This document shows, piece by piece, positions 1-7,032 of a stretch of DNA of 14,632 nucleotides (the first letter of the stretch is position 1; the number at the start of each line of letters is the position of its first letter). The notes under the pieces were generated by a model. That model searched no databases. It worked only from the letters and a program-made list of their open reading frames with translations, and was not told the origin of the DNA. Source of the DNA: Ruminococcus sp. UBA3286 (GTDB lineage Bacteria; Bacillota; Clostridia; Oscillospirales; Ruminococcaceae); the NCBI GenBank assembly GCA_002362135.1, contig DETO01000159.1, forward strand, positions 1-14,632. The letters are read 5' to 3'. Position numbers and translations under genes: made by a program.

Positions 1-1
1 A

Positions 2-259
2 TATATTTTATATATAATTATTATGAGTGCGATTTCATTTATAATTTACAAAGTTGATAAAGTAAAGGCGAAGAATAAAAAATGGCGCATTAAAGAATCG
101 ACGCTTCTCGGATTCGGATTTTTCGGAGGAGCAGCAGGCGCGTTGACTGCAATGAAGCTGTTTCGCCATAAAACTAAACATTGGTATTTTTGGGTGATAA
201 ATATTTTTGGACTGATTCTGCATATTGGTTTAGTTACTTTTATTATTTTTAAGTCCTGA
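2..259 (+). CDS. DUF1294 small membrane protein, 5' end outside window
   Basis: A short integral membrane protein of the DUF1294 family, whose function is unknown. The diagnostic pattern is visible: a hydrophobic helix, then YKVDKVKAKNKKWRI, a Gly/Ala-rich turn (FFGGAAGAL), the conserved FRHKTKH motif and a C-terminal hydrophobic helix. An ATG at 23 exists, but the frame stays open leftward to base 2 and encodes hydrophobic residues (YILYIII), as expected for the first membrane helix of this family. The true start therefore probably lies before the window, and what is seen is the C-terminal 85 codons. The gene ends with TGA at 257-259 and overlaps the 3' end of the convergent pflA gene by 30 bp. 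No terminator separates them. Confidence 0.85.
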   Translation, partial: YILYIIIMSAISFIIYKVDKVKAKNKKWRIKESTLLGFGFFGGAAGALTAMKLFRHKTKHWYFWVINIFGLILHIGLVTFIIFKS

Positions 260-979
260 GCGAATTCCCGCCATTATAATATCTCGCGCTTTGATAGCGT
301 CCTCTTTGGAAAGCGGCGGCGTATCCGGCAGGGGATAGGGAATACCGGCTGCGGCGTATTTTGGTTTCGCCATGTCATGATACGGAAGCACATCGAGGGC
401 TTTCAGATTAGTGAGAGTTGAAATATATTCTCCAAGGGCGGTAAGATCGTCCGCTGAATCGGTGATTCCCGGAACGACTACATGACGTATCCAGAGAGGT
501 ATCTTCAGCTCTCTTAAATGTTCCGCAAATTTCAGTATGTTTTCATTGCCGATGCCTGTAAGCTTTTTATGTTTGTCGCTGCGGATATGCTTGATATCAA
601 GCATAACAAGATCGGTATATTTCAGCGCGTAGTCGATAATTTCGTGTTTTTCGGGAACATAGACTGCTCCGGAAGTGTCAAGACACGTGTGAACACCCTT
701 TTTTTTGGCAAGCGAGAATAATTCCGCAAGAAATTCAGGCTGAGCGAGAGGTTCTCCACCCGTTGCGGTGATTCCGCCCGATTTCAAAAATTCTTTATAT
801 GAATCATATTCTTCCATAATTTCCTGTGCAGTCACGACCTCGCCTTGTCTGAATTCCCATGTATCCGGATTATGGCAATATTTGCAGCGCATGGGGCAGC
901 CTTGAAAAAATACCACGAATCTTACGCCCGGCCCGTCTACTGTTCCGAAGCTTTCCGTGGAATGGATAAATCCTGTCAT
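230..979 (-). CDS. pflA: Pyruvate formate-lyase activating enzyme (radical SAM)
   Basis: This enzyme uses a [4Fe-4S] cluster and S-adenosylmethionine to place the glycyl radical on pyruvate formate-lyase in the cytoplasm. In the 249-residue protein the cluster ligands are C28, C32 and C35 (GCPMRCKYCHNPDTW, the PFL-activase form of CX3CX2C). The SAM-binding GGEP is at 74-77, and the N-terminal STESFGTVDGPGVRFVVF is canonical. Length matches the family (about 245-250). I chose the start at 979: AGGAG at 988-992 sits 8 nt upstream and the ATG overlaps the stop of the upstream CCA-like gene as ATGA. An in-frame ATG at 997 has no ribosome site. No pflB gene lies next to it in the window, so its substrate is encoded elsewhere. 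Its 3' end overlaps the DUF1294 gene by 30 bp. Confidence 0.95.
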   Translation of the reverse strand: MTGFIHSTESFGTVDGPGVRFVVFFQGCPMRCKYCHNPDTWEFRQGEVVTAQEIMEEYDSYKEFLKSGGITATGGEPLAQPEFLAELFSLAKKKGVHTCLDTSGAVYVPEKHEIIDYALKYTDLVMLDIKHIRSDKHKKLTGIGNENILKFAEHLRELKIPLWIRHVVVPGITDSADDLTALGEYISTLTNLKALDVLPYHDMAKPKYAAAGIPYPLPDTPPLSKEDAIKARDIIMAGIRSGLKNNKSN

Positions 980-2112
980 CTGAGTATCTCCTGACATATT
1001 TTTTTAGCAATGGCAATAGCGGCGTCCAATTCATCGTTTTCAGCGGCAACGTACTCGCATTTTGCCGAATTATCAGCCTTTTTCGCTTCCATAAGGTTGA
1101 AGAACAAATCAGCGCCGGTTTTTGAGATCATGTCGCGTATTTGCTGCTCTGTCTGAATGCGGTCGCTGTGATGATAAATAATCGTGCATACACGCTTGAC
1201 TGTTTGATCGTCAAACTTCATTCGCCGCATTATTTTTTCGGTCATTTTTGCGCCTGCCTGAGCGTGACCTTTAAAATGTCCGAATCCTTTTTCGTCACAG
1301 GTGAACATTTTGGGCTTTCCGATATCATGAAAAAACATGGCAATACGCAGAAGTTCGGCATTGTTTCCGTTTATCGCGATGTTGCTGACAGCTCTTGCCG
1401 TATGCTCGTAAACATCGTATTTATGATAGCGCGAAAATTGCTGAAAATCAAAGCAGTCGGTTATTTCGGGAACGATTACAGCGATAATTTCCCTGTATTC
1501 CAGAAGAATTTTCGCTGTGTTTATTCCGCAAAGAATTTTTACAAATTCGCTGCGGATCTCATCGGTGGATACGTTTTTCAGACTTTCACGCAATTTTTTT
1601 GCAGCTTTTGAGGTTTGAAGATCAATATTGAGATCAAGCGATGAAGCAAATCGTAGCACGCGAAGAATTTGGAGAGGATCTTTCGAAAAGCAGATTTCGG
1701 GATTGCTGACGCATTTTATCACACGTTCATCAATATCGAATCTGCCACCGAAAGGATCGTATAAATTTCCGAAAGCGTTCATAGCTATTGCATTCATAGT
1801 AAAATTAAATTTAGCAAGCTTTTCTTTCATAGCCGCTTCAAAATCATCATCATTAGTTTTCAACGTCGTAATTCTAAAGGACGCGTTGTCTCCGTAAACG
1901 ATTACAGCTTTGCACTCTTTATTTGTCAAGAATTCGTGTTTGTCGGAGAATATTTCCATGATCTGCGTAATATCGGCATTTGTTGTAATATCAAAATAAT
2001 GGATAGGTCGCTGCATGATTATATCGCGAACGCTTTCTCCTGTTATATAAGCCTGAAATCCTTCGTCTGCAAGCTTTGAAAGAATATGTAAACATTTTTT
2101 ATCAGGTAGCAT
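976..2112 (-). CDS. CCA tRNA nucleotidyltransferase homologue with degenerate catalytic motifs and an HD domain
   Basis: A 378-residue protein with the layout of class II CCA-adding enzyme/poly(A) polymerase: nucleotidyltransferase head (about 1-140), RNA-binding neck (140-220) and HD phosphohydrolase domain (230-320). The fold markers YDPFGGRFDIDERVIKCV (118-135) and ILRVLRFAS (149-157) are clear. The head's catalytic signatures are broken. The family GGxVRD is TGESVRD (24-30). The metal-binding DxD before the ITTNA stretch is YFD (39-41), so the first Asp is Tyr. RRDFTxNA is KFNFTMNA (101-108), and EDxxR is KDPLQ (144-148). The HD motifs are intact: H237, H262-D263, GH279 and GH283, H314-H315. 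This points to a lost or altered nucleotidyl-transfer activity with a working HD domain, though I infer that only from sequence. It has its own promoter and is translationally coupled to pflA. Confidence 0.8.
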   Translation of the reverse strand: MLPDKKCLHILSKLADEGFQAYITGESVRDIIMQRPIHYFDITTNADITQIMEIFSDKHEFLTNKECKAVIVYGDNASFRITTLKTNDDDFEAAMKEKLAKFNFTMNAIAMNAFGNLYDPFGGRFDIDERVIKCVSNPEICFSKDPLQILRVLRFASSLDLNIDLQTSKAAKKLRESLKNVSTDEIRSEFVKILCGINTAKILLEYREIIAVIVPEITDCFDFQQFSRYHKYDVYEHTARAVSNIAINGNNAELLRIAMFFHDIGKPKMFTCDEKGFGHFKGHAQAGAKMTEKIMRRMKFDDQTVKRVCTIIYHHSDRIQTEQQIRDMISKTGADLFFNLMEAKKADNSAKCEYVAAENDELDAAIAIAKKICQEILR

Positions 2113-2128
2113 TGTTTCACCGCCTTGA

Positions 2129-2157
2129 ATTTTAGAGCCTTTGTATTTTTATGTAAA
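2129..2157 (-). promoter_or_regulatory. Sigma-A promoter for CCA-like/pflA unit
   Basis: Reading the minus strand, TTTACA (2157-2152) and TAAAAT (2134-2129) are separated by exactly 17 bp. Transcription would start near 2122, leaving only about 10 nt before the ATG at 2112. That would cut into the purine-rich AAGGCGGTG stretch (2126-2118) serving as ribosome site. The boxes are good; the very short leader is the reason for moderate confidence. Confidence 0.5.
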
Positions 2158-2188
2158 CACGCTCCGGATTATAATTTGGGGAGGTCTG

Positions 2189-2632
2189 TTATATTGGCTG
2201 TTCCAAATAGATCATATCTATCAGTTGGACGCCGCCCTCAAAAATCGGGTGGTCATAATTGTCGATAAAAAAATTCTTTATCGTATGATGACGCTTAAAT
2301 CCGCATTTCTCATAAAATGGAATGGTAAGCGTACTATCTCCCGTGCCTACCCGCAATGTGTCAAAATCAGAAGCGTATAATTCGGCAATAGCTTCTATAA
2401 GCCGTCTTCCATATCCCATGCCATGCGAATCAGGCTCAACAGCGATATTTTTTATTTCCAGAATCCTGTCGCCCTCGTCTGTTACAACGCATTCGGCTTT
2501 TACGCCATTATCGTCCAAAACGTACATAGTACCTCTTTCAAGGTATCGATCTATCATATCTTCCTGCTCGTCAGCTAACAACAGCAATGAAAGATATTGC
2601 TTCTTATTTTCAGTTACTGCAATAATTTGCAT
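2189..2632 (-). CDS. GNAT family N-acetyltransferase, YvbK-like
   Basis: A 147-residue acetyl-CoA-dependent acetyltransferase of the GNAT fold, cytoplasmic, substrate unknown. The acetyl-CoA pyrophosphate-binding motif A is seen at about 62-78: NIAVEPDSHGMGYGRRL, with the Q/RxxGxG/A element as HGMGYG. The stretches LLLLADEQEDMIDRYLERG (16-34) and FYEKCGFKR (106-114), and the C-terminal FEGGVQLIDMIYL, resemble Bacillus YvbK and relatives. The start is set by AAGGAG at 2640-2645, 7 nt before ATG 2632; a longer open frame reaching 2722 only runs into the 3' end of the preceding ABC-F gene. The gap to that gene is 16 bp, so the two are probably co-transcribed. GNAT enzymes of this size can modify antibiotics, amines or proteins, and nothing here decides which. 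Confidence 0.85.
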   Translation of the reverse strand: MQIIAVTENKKQYLSLLLLADEQEDMIDRYLERGTMYVLDDNGVKAECVVTDEGDRILEIKNIAVEPDSHGMGYGRRLIEAIAELYASDFDTLRVGTGDSTLTIPFYEKCGFKRHHTIKNFFIDNYDHPIFEGGVQLIDMIYLEQPI

Positions 2633-2648
2633 AAAATTTCTCCTTAGA

Positions 2649-4445
2649 TCATACCATTTCACCGTTGGCGATACGTTCCGCAAGATCGTTGAGATAAACC
2701 CATCTTTCCATTTTTTCCTCAAGCCGCGCCGAGAGATCGCTTTTCAGTTCTGTAAGTTCCTGAAGTTTTACATAATCAGATGAATTTTCTGCAAGATCAC
2801 GATCTGCGGCGTCGATTTTTTCTTCCAGTTCGGCGATATCATCATCTATCGTTTCGAATTCGCGCTGTTCCTTGAATGAAAATTTCAAGCGCGTTTTGCC
2901 GATAAAAGCAGGCTTTTTCTTATCGCGGCGAGGTTTTCCCGAAGCGTTTTCGGAAATGCGGTTTTGTGCTGATTTTTCGGCGTAATCGCTGTAATTTCCG
3001 TTATATCCGGTGATTTCGCCGTCTCCGCTCATTTCCCAGATCTCGGAGGCAATTTTGTCAAGAAAATAGCGATCGTGCGAAACGGCAATAACTGCGCCGT
3101 TGAAATTTTGCAGATAATCTTCAAGAATCGTCAGAGTATCAATATCAAGATCGTTCGTAGGCTCGTCCAGCAGCAGGACATTCGGGGCAGTCATGAGGAT
3201 TTTCAGAAGATACAGCCTTTTTCGCTCGCCGCCCGAAAGCTTTCCGATTCTGCTCCATTGAAGTTCAGGAGTAAAAAGAAAACGTTCCAGCATTTGTGAA
3301 GCCGTAACAACTCCGTCGGAAGTTCGTATGTAATCGGCAGTTTCGCGTATGTATTCAATAACGCGGAGCGAATCATCCATGCTTTCGCATTGCTGTGAAA
3401 AATAGCCGATAACTACCGTATCGCCGTGGATTATTTCGCCGCTGTCGGGAGAAATTTCACCGACTATCATACGCAGCAGAGTACTTTTTCCCGCGCCGTT
3501 GTGACCAACGATACCGATTCGCGCGTCGCGCGGCAGCATACGTGAAAAATCACGGATAAGATTTTTCCCGTCAATGGATTTCGAAACCGAATACAGCTCG
3601 ACGGTTTTCTTTCCAAGTCTGGATGAGACCGACTGCAATTGCAGGCTTTCCGTTTCCGCAGGCTTTTCACGGTTTTCAAGTTCATGAAAACGCTCTATGC
3701 GATCTTTGGATTTAGTTCCTCTTGCACGTACTCCGCGGCGTATCCATTCAAGTTCCTGCCTGTAAAGCGAGCTGTTTCGGCGTTCTTTGGCAATAGCGTC
3801 TGCTTCGCGTTGGGCTTTGTATTCGAGAAATTCAGTATAACTTCCCTCGTGACCATAAAGTTTGCCCTTGTCAACTTCAACTATGCGGCGCGTGATGCAA
3901 TTAAGAAAATATCGGTCATGCGTTACCATTACTATTGCGCCGCGGTATTTTTTCAGCTGTTCTTCCAGCATAACGACAGTTTCATTGTCAATATGGTTGG
4001 TTGGTTCGTCAAGAAGCAGAATATCGCTCGGCTGAATCAGCGCGGCAGCAATTCCGGCACGTCTGCGCTCACCGCCTGACAGCGACGCAATATCTCTCGA
4101 CGTATCGCTGATACCGAATTTTCCGAGAACGGCTTTAGCTTCAAATTCTTTAGCTGCGCGAAGATCGGCAGGAAGATGGCGCATTACCTGATCCAGAATA
4201 CTTCCGTGATCGTCAAATTCCGGAATCTGCGGCAAATAAGAAATTCTTATATCTTTAGTGCGGATTATTTCGCCGCTGTCAGCTTCTTCCGCACCGGCAA
4301 GAATTTTCAGAAGCGTCGATTTTCCCGTTCCGTTTATTCCGATTATACCCACTCTGTCGCCTTCATTCAGAAAAAACGACGCATTATCAAGCACCTTGCG
4401 TTCCATATATGTTTTTGAAATGTTTTGCGCCGATAGTAATATCAT
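2649..4445 (-). CDS. ABC-F family ATPase, Uup-like
   Basis: A 598-residue soluble protein with two ABC ATPase domains and no membrane segments. ABC-F proteins act on the ribosome (translation factors or antibiotic protection), and Uup types are also tied to ribosome assembly and DNA transactions. First domain: Walker A GINGTGKS (36-43), signature LSGGE (122-126), Walker B ILLLDE (142-147). Linker: EWIRRGVRARGTKSKDRIERF (233-253), the usual Uup/EttA-type element. Second domain: GHNGAGKS (314-321), LSGGE (403-407), VLLLDE (423-428). The basic, charged tail from about 505 (KFSFKEQREFE, then a heptad-like Glu/Leu-rich stretch 535-590) is the Uup-type C-terminal coiled coil. The start follows GGAGG (4457-4453) by 7 nt; an upstream in-frame ATG at 4517 lies above the promoter. 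It leads the GNAT gene. A resistance role is possible but not shown. Confidence 0.92.
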   Translation of the reverse strand: MILLSAQNISKTYMERKVLDNASFFLNEGDRVGIIGINGTGKSTLLKILAGAEEADSGEIIRTKDIRISYLPQIPEFDDHGSILDQVMRHLPADLRAAKEFEAKAVLGKFGISDTSRDIASLSGGERRRAGIAAALIQPSDILLLDEPTNHIDNETVVMLEEQLKKYRGAIVMVTHDRYFLNCITRRIVEVDKGKLYGHEGSYTEFLEYKAQREADAIAKERRNSSLYRQELEWIRRGVRARGTKSKDRIERFHELENREKPAETESLQLQSVSSRLGKKTVELYSVSKSIDGKNLIRDFSRMLPRDARIGIVGHNGAGKSTLLRMIVGEISPDSGEIIHGDTVVIGYFSQQCESMDDSLRVIEYIRETADYIRTSDGVVTASQMLERFLFTPELQWSRIGKLSGGERKRLYLLKILMTAPNVLLLDEPTNDLDIDTLTILEDYLQNFNGAVIAVSHDRYFLDKIASEIWEMSGDGEITGYNGNYSDYAEKSAQNRISENASGKPRRDKKKPAFIGKTRLKFSFKEQREFETIDDDIAELEEKIDAADRDLAENSSDYVKLQELTELKSDLSARLEEKMERWVYLNDLAERIANGEMV

Positions 4446-4475
4446 TTTATTTCCTCCGATCGTTTTGCTTTTGTT

Positions 4476-4504
4476 ATTATAACATAAAATCCGAACGGTT
4501 TCAA
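4476..4504 (-). promoter_or_regulatory. Sigma-A promoter for ABC-F/GNAT unit
   Basis: On the minus strand TTGAAA (4504-4499) and a perfect TATAAT (4481-4476) are spaced 17 bp. The predicted start near 4469 gives a leader of about 24 nt that contains only the GGAGG ribosome site. There is no room for the attenuator leader found before many antibiotic-inducible ABC-F genes. Confidence 0.8.
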
Positions 4505-4556
4505 GAGGAGCGATCATTTTTTTGATGTGTAAATGCCTGACGTGTTGTCCTGGTTT

Positions 4557-5102
4557 TCAGAATTTCGTAATAAAACTCATGATGTAATCAACCATTTCTT
4601 CGGGCGTTTCGGTCATACCGGTATTCGCCCATTTTTTTGCAATGTCGGAGATCAGAGCCATTTTTCCCACGGCGCAGTATTTATCCTTGATATTGTTGGC
4701 AGACTGTTCTTTTTTAAGGCGATTCATTTTTTCGCTTGTTTTAATAAAGAAAATAGACATATTCTGCATATTGCATATATTTTGCGGCGGCAGTCTTTTG
4801 TAATCGCGGCTTACCTCATAGAAAAAATGAAAAAGGAATTCTCGCCATTTTCGCTCATCATCCGAAGTCAGCACAGGCAGGATTTCTTCTTCAAAGAAAG
4901 TGTATCTTTCATCTACTATAAAATCGACAAGATCGCCGATAGAATTGAAATTCCGATAAAAAGACGTTCGCGCCACATTTGCTTTTTTCACTATATCGGT
5001 CACAGTAATGTCTATATAATCTTTCTCTGAAAGCAGCTCCATAAATGCCTTTTGAATTTCCGTCCTGACTGAAAAACGATTTTTTTCGCCGTGAATGATC
5101 AT
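4557..5102 (-). CDS. TetR/AcrR family transcriptional regulator
   Basis: A 181-residue one-component repressor. The N-terminal DNA-binding domain (about 12-62) shows the TetR pattern: a helix (RTEIQKAFMELLSE), then the helix-turn-helix ITVTDIVKKANVARTSFYRNF (32-52) and the following SIGDLVDFI. The C-terminal part (65-181) is helical, presumably the ligand/dimerisation domain; its end (MTETPEEMVDYI, 163-174) is a common ending in such regulators. It is divergent from the two-gene ABC exporter across 157 bp containing a long perfect inverted repeat, so it most likely represses the exporter and itself and is released by an exported compound. The start has only a loosely spaced GAGGG, about 10 nt upstream. 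The ligand is unknown. ABC-F lies 111 bp downstream with its own promoter; read-through is possible since I see no terminator between them. Confidence 0.9.
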   Translation of the reverse strand: MIIHGEKNRFSVRTEIQKAFMELLSEKDYIDITVTDIVKKANVARTSFYRNFNSIGDLVDFIVDERYTFFEEEILPVLTSDDERKWREFLFHFFYEVSRDYKRLPPQNICNMQNMSIFFIKTSEKMNRLKKEQSANNIKDKYCAVGKMALISDIAKKWANTGMTETPEEMVDYIMSFITKF

Positions 5103-5144
5103 GTTACATTTTCCCTCTTTTTTGTACCATTTTGAATGAAATGG

Positions 5145-5173
5145 TTGACATTATTTTTTTGTTGTGTTAATAT
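5145..5173 (+). promoter_or_regulatory. Sigma-A promoter for the ABC exporter operon
   Basis: A consensus TTGACA (5145-5150) is followed after 17 bp by TAATAT (5168-5173). Transcription would begin near 5180, giving a leader of about 80 nt that includes the whole inverted repeat 5188-5226. A bound repressor there would sit over the initially transcribed region. Confidence 0.75.
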
Positions 5174-5196
5174 ATACTGTACACTAAATGTTACAA
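5169..5196 (-). promoter_or_regulatory. Probable tetR promoter, face to face with exporter promoter
   Basis: On the minus strand TTGTAA (5196-5191) and TATATT (5174-5169) are separated by 16 bp. The -10 box almost coincides with the exporter's -10 on the other strand (5168-5173), and the -35 box lies inside the left arm of the inverted repeat. Only one polymerase could occupy this segment at a time. Confidence 0.5.
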
Positions 5197-5226
5197 TATG
5201 TAGCGTTTATAGCTGTATTGTAACAT
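5188..5226. promoter_or_regulatory. Perfect 11-bp inverted repeat, probable TetR operator
   Basis: ATGTTACAATA (5188-5198) and its exact complement TATTGTAACAT (5216-5226) flank a 17-bp spacer. The arms overlap the -35 box of the tetR promoter and lie just downstream of the exporter promoter. A further ATGTTACA half-site occurs at 5101-5108, on the tetR start codon, and a looser TGTA-N10-TACA element at 5178-5195. As RNA the repeat could form a hairpin in the exporter leader, but no T run follows it. Operator use by the adjacent TetR protein is an inference from position. Confidence 0.65.
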
Positions 5227-5259
5227 AAAAAAATCAATTTGTCAAGAGAGGTTGAGAAA

Positions 5260-7032
5260 ATGTTCCGATTACTGAAGTATCTCAGAAAAAGAGAATGGCT
5301 TTTCGCTGTATTTGCCGTTGTTTTCATCGTTGCGCAAGTATGGCTCGATCTCAAAATGCCTGATTACATGAATATTATCACTCAGGTTTCGCAGGGCGGT
5401 ATCGATCCCGATACGGGCGAGGCATATGTCATGAGCGATATCTGGTTGAACGGCGGATTTATGCTTCTGTGCGCTTTGGGAAGTATGGCGTGTTCGATCG
5501 TAACAAGCTTCTTCGTCGTTAGGATCGCGGCTGATTTTTCGGCAAGACTCCGCGAAGCCCTTTACACCAAAGTTCAGCGTTTTTCTATGTCGGAGATCAA
5601 TAAATTCAGCACGGCGTCGCTGATAACACGTTCGACAAACGACGTTCAGCAAGTCCAGATGTTTATCGCTATGGGACTGCAAATGATCATCAAATCGCCA
5701 ATAACCGCGGTGTGGGCGATCACTAAAATTGCTGGCAAGCAATGGCAATGGTCGGTAGCGGTAGCCGCAGCTGTTTCTGTTATGATCATCGGTATTTCAA
5801 TAATAATGCTTCTTGTGACCAAAAAATTCAAGAAACTGCAAAGACTTACCGACGACCTTAACCAGACGACGCGCGAAAATCTCAGCGGTCTTCGAGTTAT
5901 CCGCGCTTATAATGCCGAAAAATTTCAGGAAGATAAATTCGAAGAGATAAATGAAGAATTCACATCTACCAACCTGTTTACGGGCAGAGTTATGGCGTTT
6001 ATGCATCCTTTGATGTCTATGGTCATGAACGGTATTTCGCTTGCTATATATTGGATAGGCGCATATGTTATCAATGACGCCGATCTTATGTCAGTACCGG
6101 GATTGTTTGCCGATATGGTCGTTTTCATGTCATACGGAATGCAGATCATCGCTTCATTTATGATGCTTGCCATGATGTTCATGATAGCTCCGCGTGCGTT
6201 TGTTTCGGCAAATCGTATCAACGAGGTGCTTGATATCCACGAACTTATAAAAGAGGGCGGCGGAGTTGGAGATACAGCTGAAAAGGGTACTGTTGAATTC
6301 AGAAACGTTTCTTTCAGATATCCCGATGCAGGCGAAGACGTACTCAGCGGAATATCTTTTACTGCGCATAAGGGCGATACGGTCGCGTTCATAGGTTCAA
6401 CAGGCTGCGGAAAATCTACGGTAGTCAATCTTGTGTCGCGCTTTTATGACGTTACCGGCGGCGAAGTGTTTGTTGACGGGCATAACGTCCGCGAATACAG
6501 AAAAAATGAACTTGCTAAAAAAATCGGCTATGTTTCGCAGAAAGCCGTGCTTTTCAGCGGCGATATACGCTCGAATATAAATTTCGGCGATAATAATGCA
6601 GATGATGCAGCAGTTGAAAAAGCTGTCGATATAGCACGATGCAGCGAATTTGTAAGCAATGAAAAAGGCGGTATCGACGGAAGAGTTGCTCAGAACGGTT
6701 CTAATTTCTCAGGCGGTCAGAAGCAGAGACTATCTATTGCGCGCGCTGTTGCAAGAGATGCTGAAATATATATTTTCGACGATACTTTTTCCGCTCTCGA
6801 TTACAAGACAGACCGCGAACTCCGCGCCGAACTGAAAAGGGAAATGAAAGACGCCACCTGTCTTATCGTTGCTCAGCGTATCGGCACAATCATTGACGCC
6901 GACCTTATACTTGTTCTTGAAAACGGTCAGATCGTCGGCAAGGGTACTCATAAGGAGCTTCTTGAAAGCTGTCCAGCATATCAGGAGATCGCCTATAGTC
7001 AGTTAAGTGAGGAGGAATTGAAGAATGCCTAA
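5260..7032 (+). CDS. ABC exporter half-subunit with degenerate ATP site (type IV, heterodimer partner 1)
   Basis: A 590-residue membrane-domain plus ATPase half-transporter of the BmrC/LmrC/TM287 class, in the cytoplasmic membrane. The membrane domain covers about 1-320 with six hydrophobic segments (near 12-30, 65-88, 133-155, 165-187, 245-270, 283-312). ATPase: Walker A GSTGCGKST (379-387), signature FSGGQ (483-487), Walker B IYIFDD (503-508). The catalytic Glu after Walker B is Asp508 and the H-loop His is Gln539 (VAQR), as in the non-catalytic half of heterodimeric exporters. The start is ATG 5260, 8 nt after AGAGAGG (5245-5251); a TTG at 5239 is in frame but has no ribosome site. It overlaps the partner gene by 8 bp. 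Control by the divergent TetR is likely. Drug, peptide or lipid export are all possible. Confidence 0.92.
   Translation: MFRLLKYLRKREWLFAVFAVVFIVAQVWLDLKMPDYMNIITQVSQGGIDPDTGEAYVMSDIWLNGGFMLLCALGSMACSIVTSFFVVRIAADFSARLREALYTKVQRFSMSEINKFSTASLITRSTNDVQQVQMFIAMGLQMIIKSPITAVWAITKIAGKQWQWSVAVAAAVSVMIIGISIIMLLVTKKFKKLQRLTDDLNQTTRENLSGLRVIRAYNAEKFQEDKFEEINEEFTSTNLFTGRVMAFMHPLMSMVMNGISLAIYWIGAYVINDADLMSVPGLFADMVVFMSYGMQIIASFMMLAMMFMIAPRAFVSANRINEVLDIHELIKEGGGVGDTAEKGTVEFRNVSFRYPDAGEDVLSGISFTAHKGDTVAFIGSTGCGKSTVVNLVSRFYDVTGGEVFVDGHNVREYRKNELAKKIGYVSQKAVLFSGDIRSNINFGDNNADDAAVEKAVDIARCSEFVSNEKGGIDGRVAQNGSNFSGGQKQRLSIARAVARDAEIYIFDDTFSALDYKTDRELRAELKREMKDATCLIVAQRIGTIIDADLILVLENGQIVGKGTHKELLESCPAYQEIAYSQLSEEELKNA

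Noticed and set aside
23..25. ATG as the true start of the DUF1294 gene
   Set aside because: No ribosome site precedes it, and the frame continues leftward with hydrophobic codons expected for the first membrane helix.
995..997. Upstream ATG for pflA
   Set aside because: It has no ribosome site; ATG 979 has AGGAG at 8 nt and the ATGA overlap.
1141..1611. Long plus-strand open frame opposite the CCA-like gene, and similar antisense frames elsewhere
   Set aside because: No ribosome site or recognisable family; explained as shadows of the real genes on the other strand.
2632..2722. Longer N-terminus for the GNAT protein
   Set aside because: These codons lie in the ABC-F coding end and show no family similarity; AAGGAG fixes the start at 2632.
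4446..4517. Longer N-terminus for the ABC-F protein
   Set aside because: It would start upstream of the clear TTGAAA-17-TATAAT promoter; GGAGG precedes ATG 4445.
4514..4528. ATCA/TGAT repeat around a T7 run after tetR as a terminator
   Set aside because: Only four pairs without G/C strength; unlikely to stop transcription.
5239..5259. TTG start for exporter partner 1
   Set aside because: It lacks a ribosome site; AGAGAGG is correctly spaced for ATG 5260.
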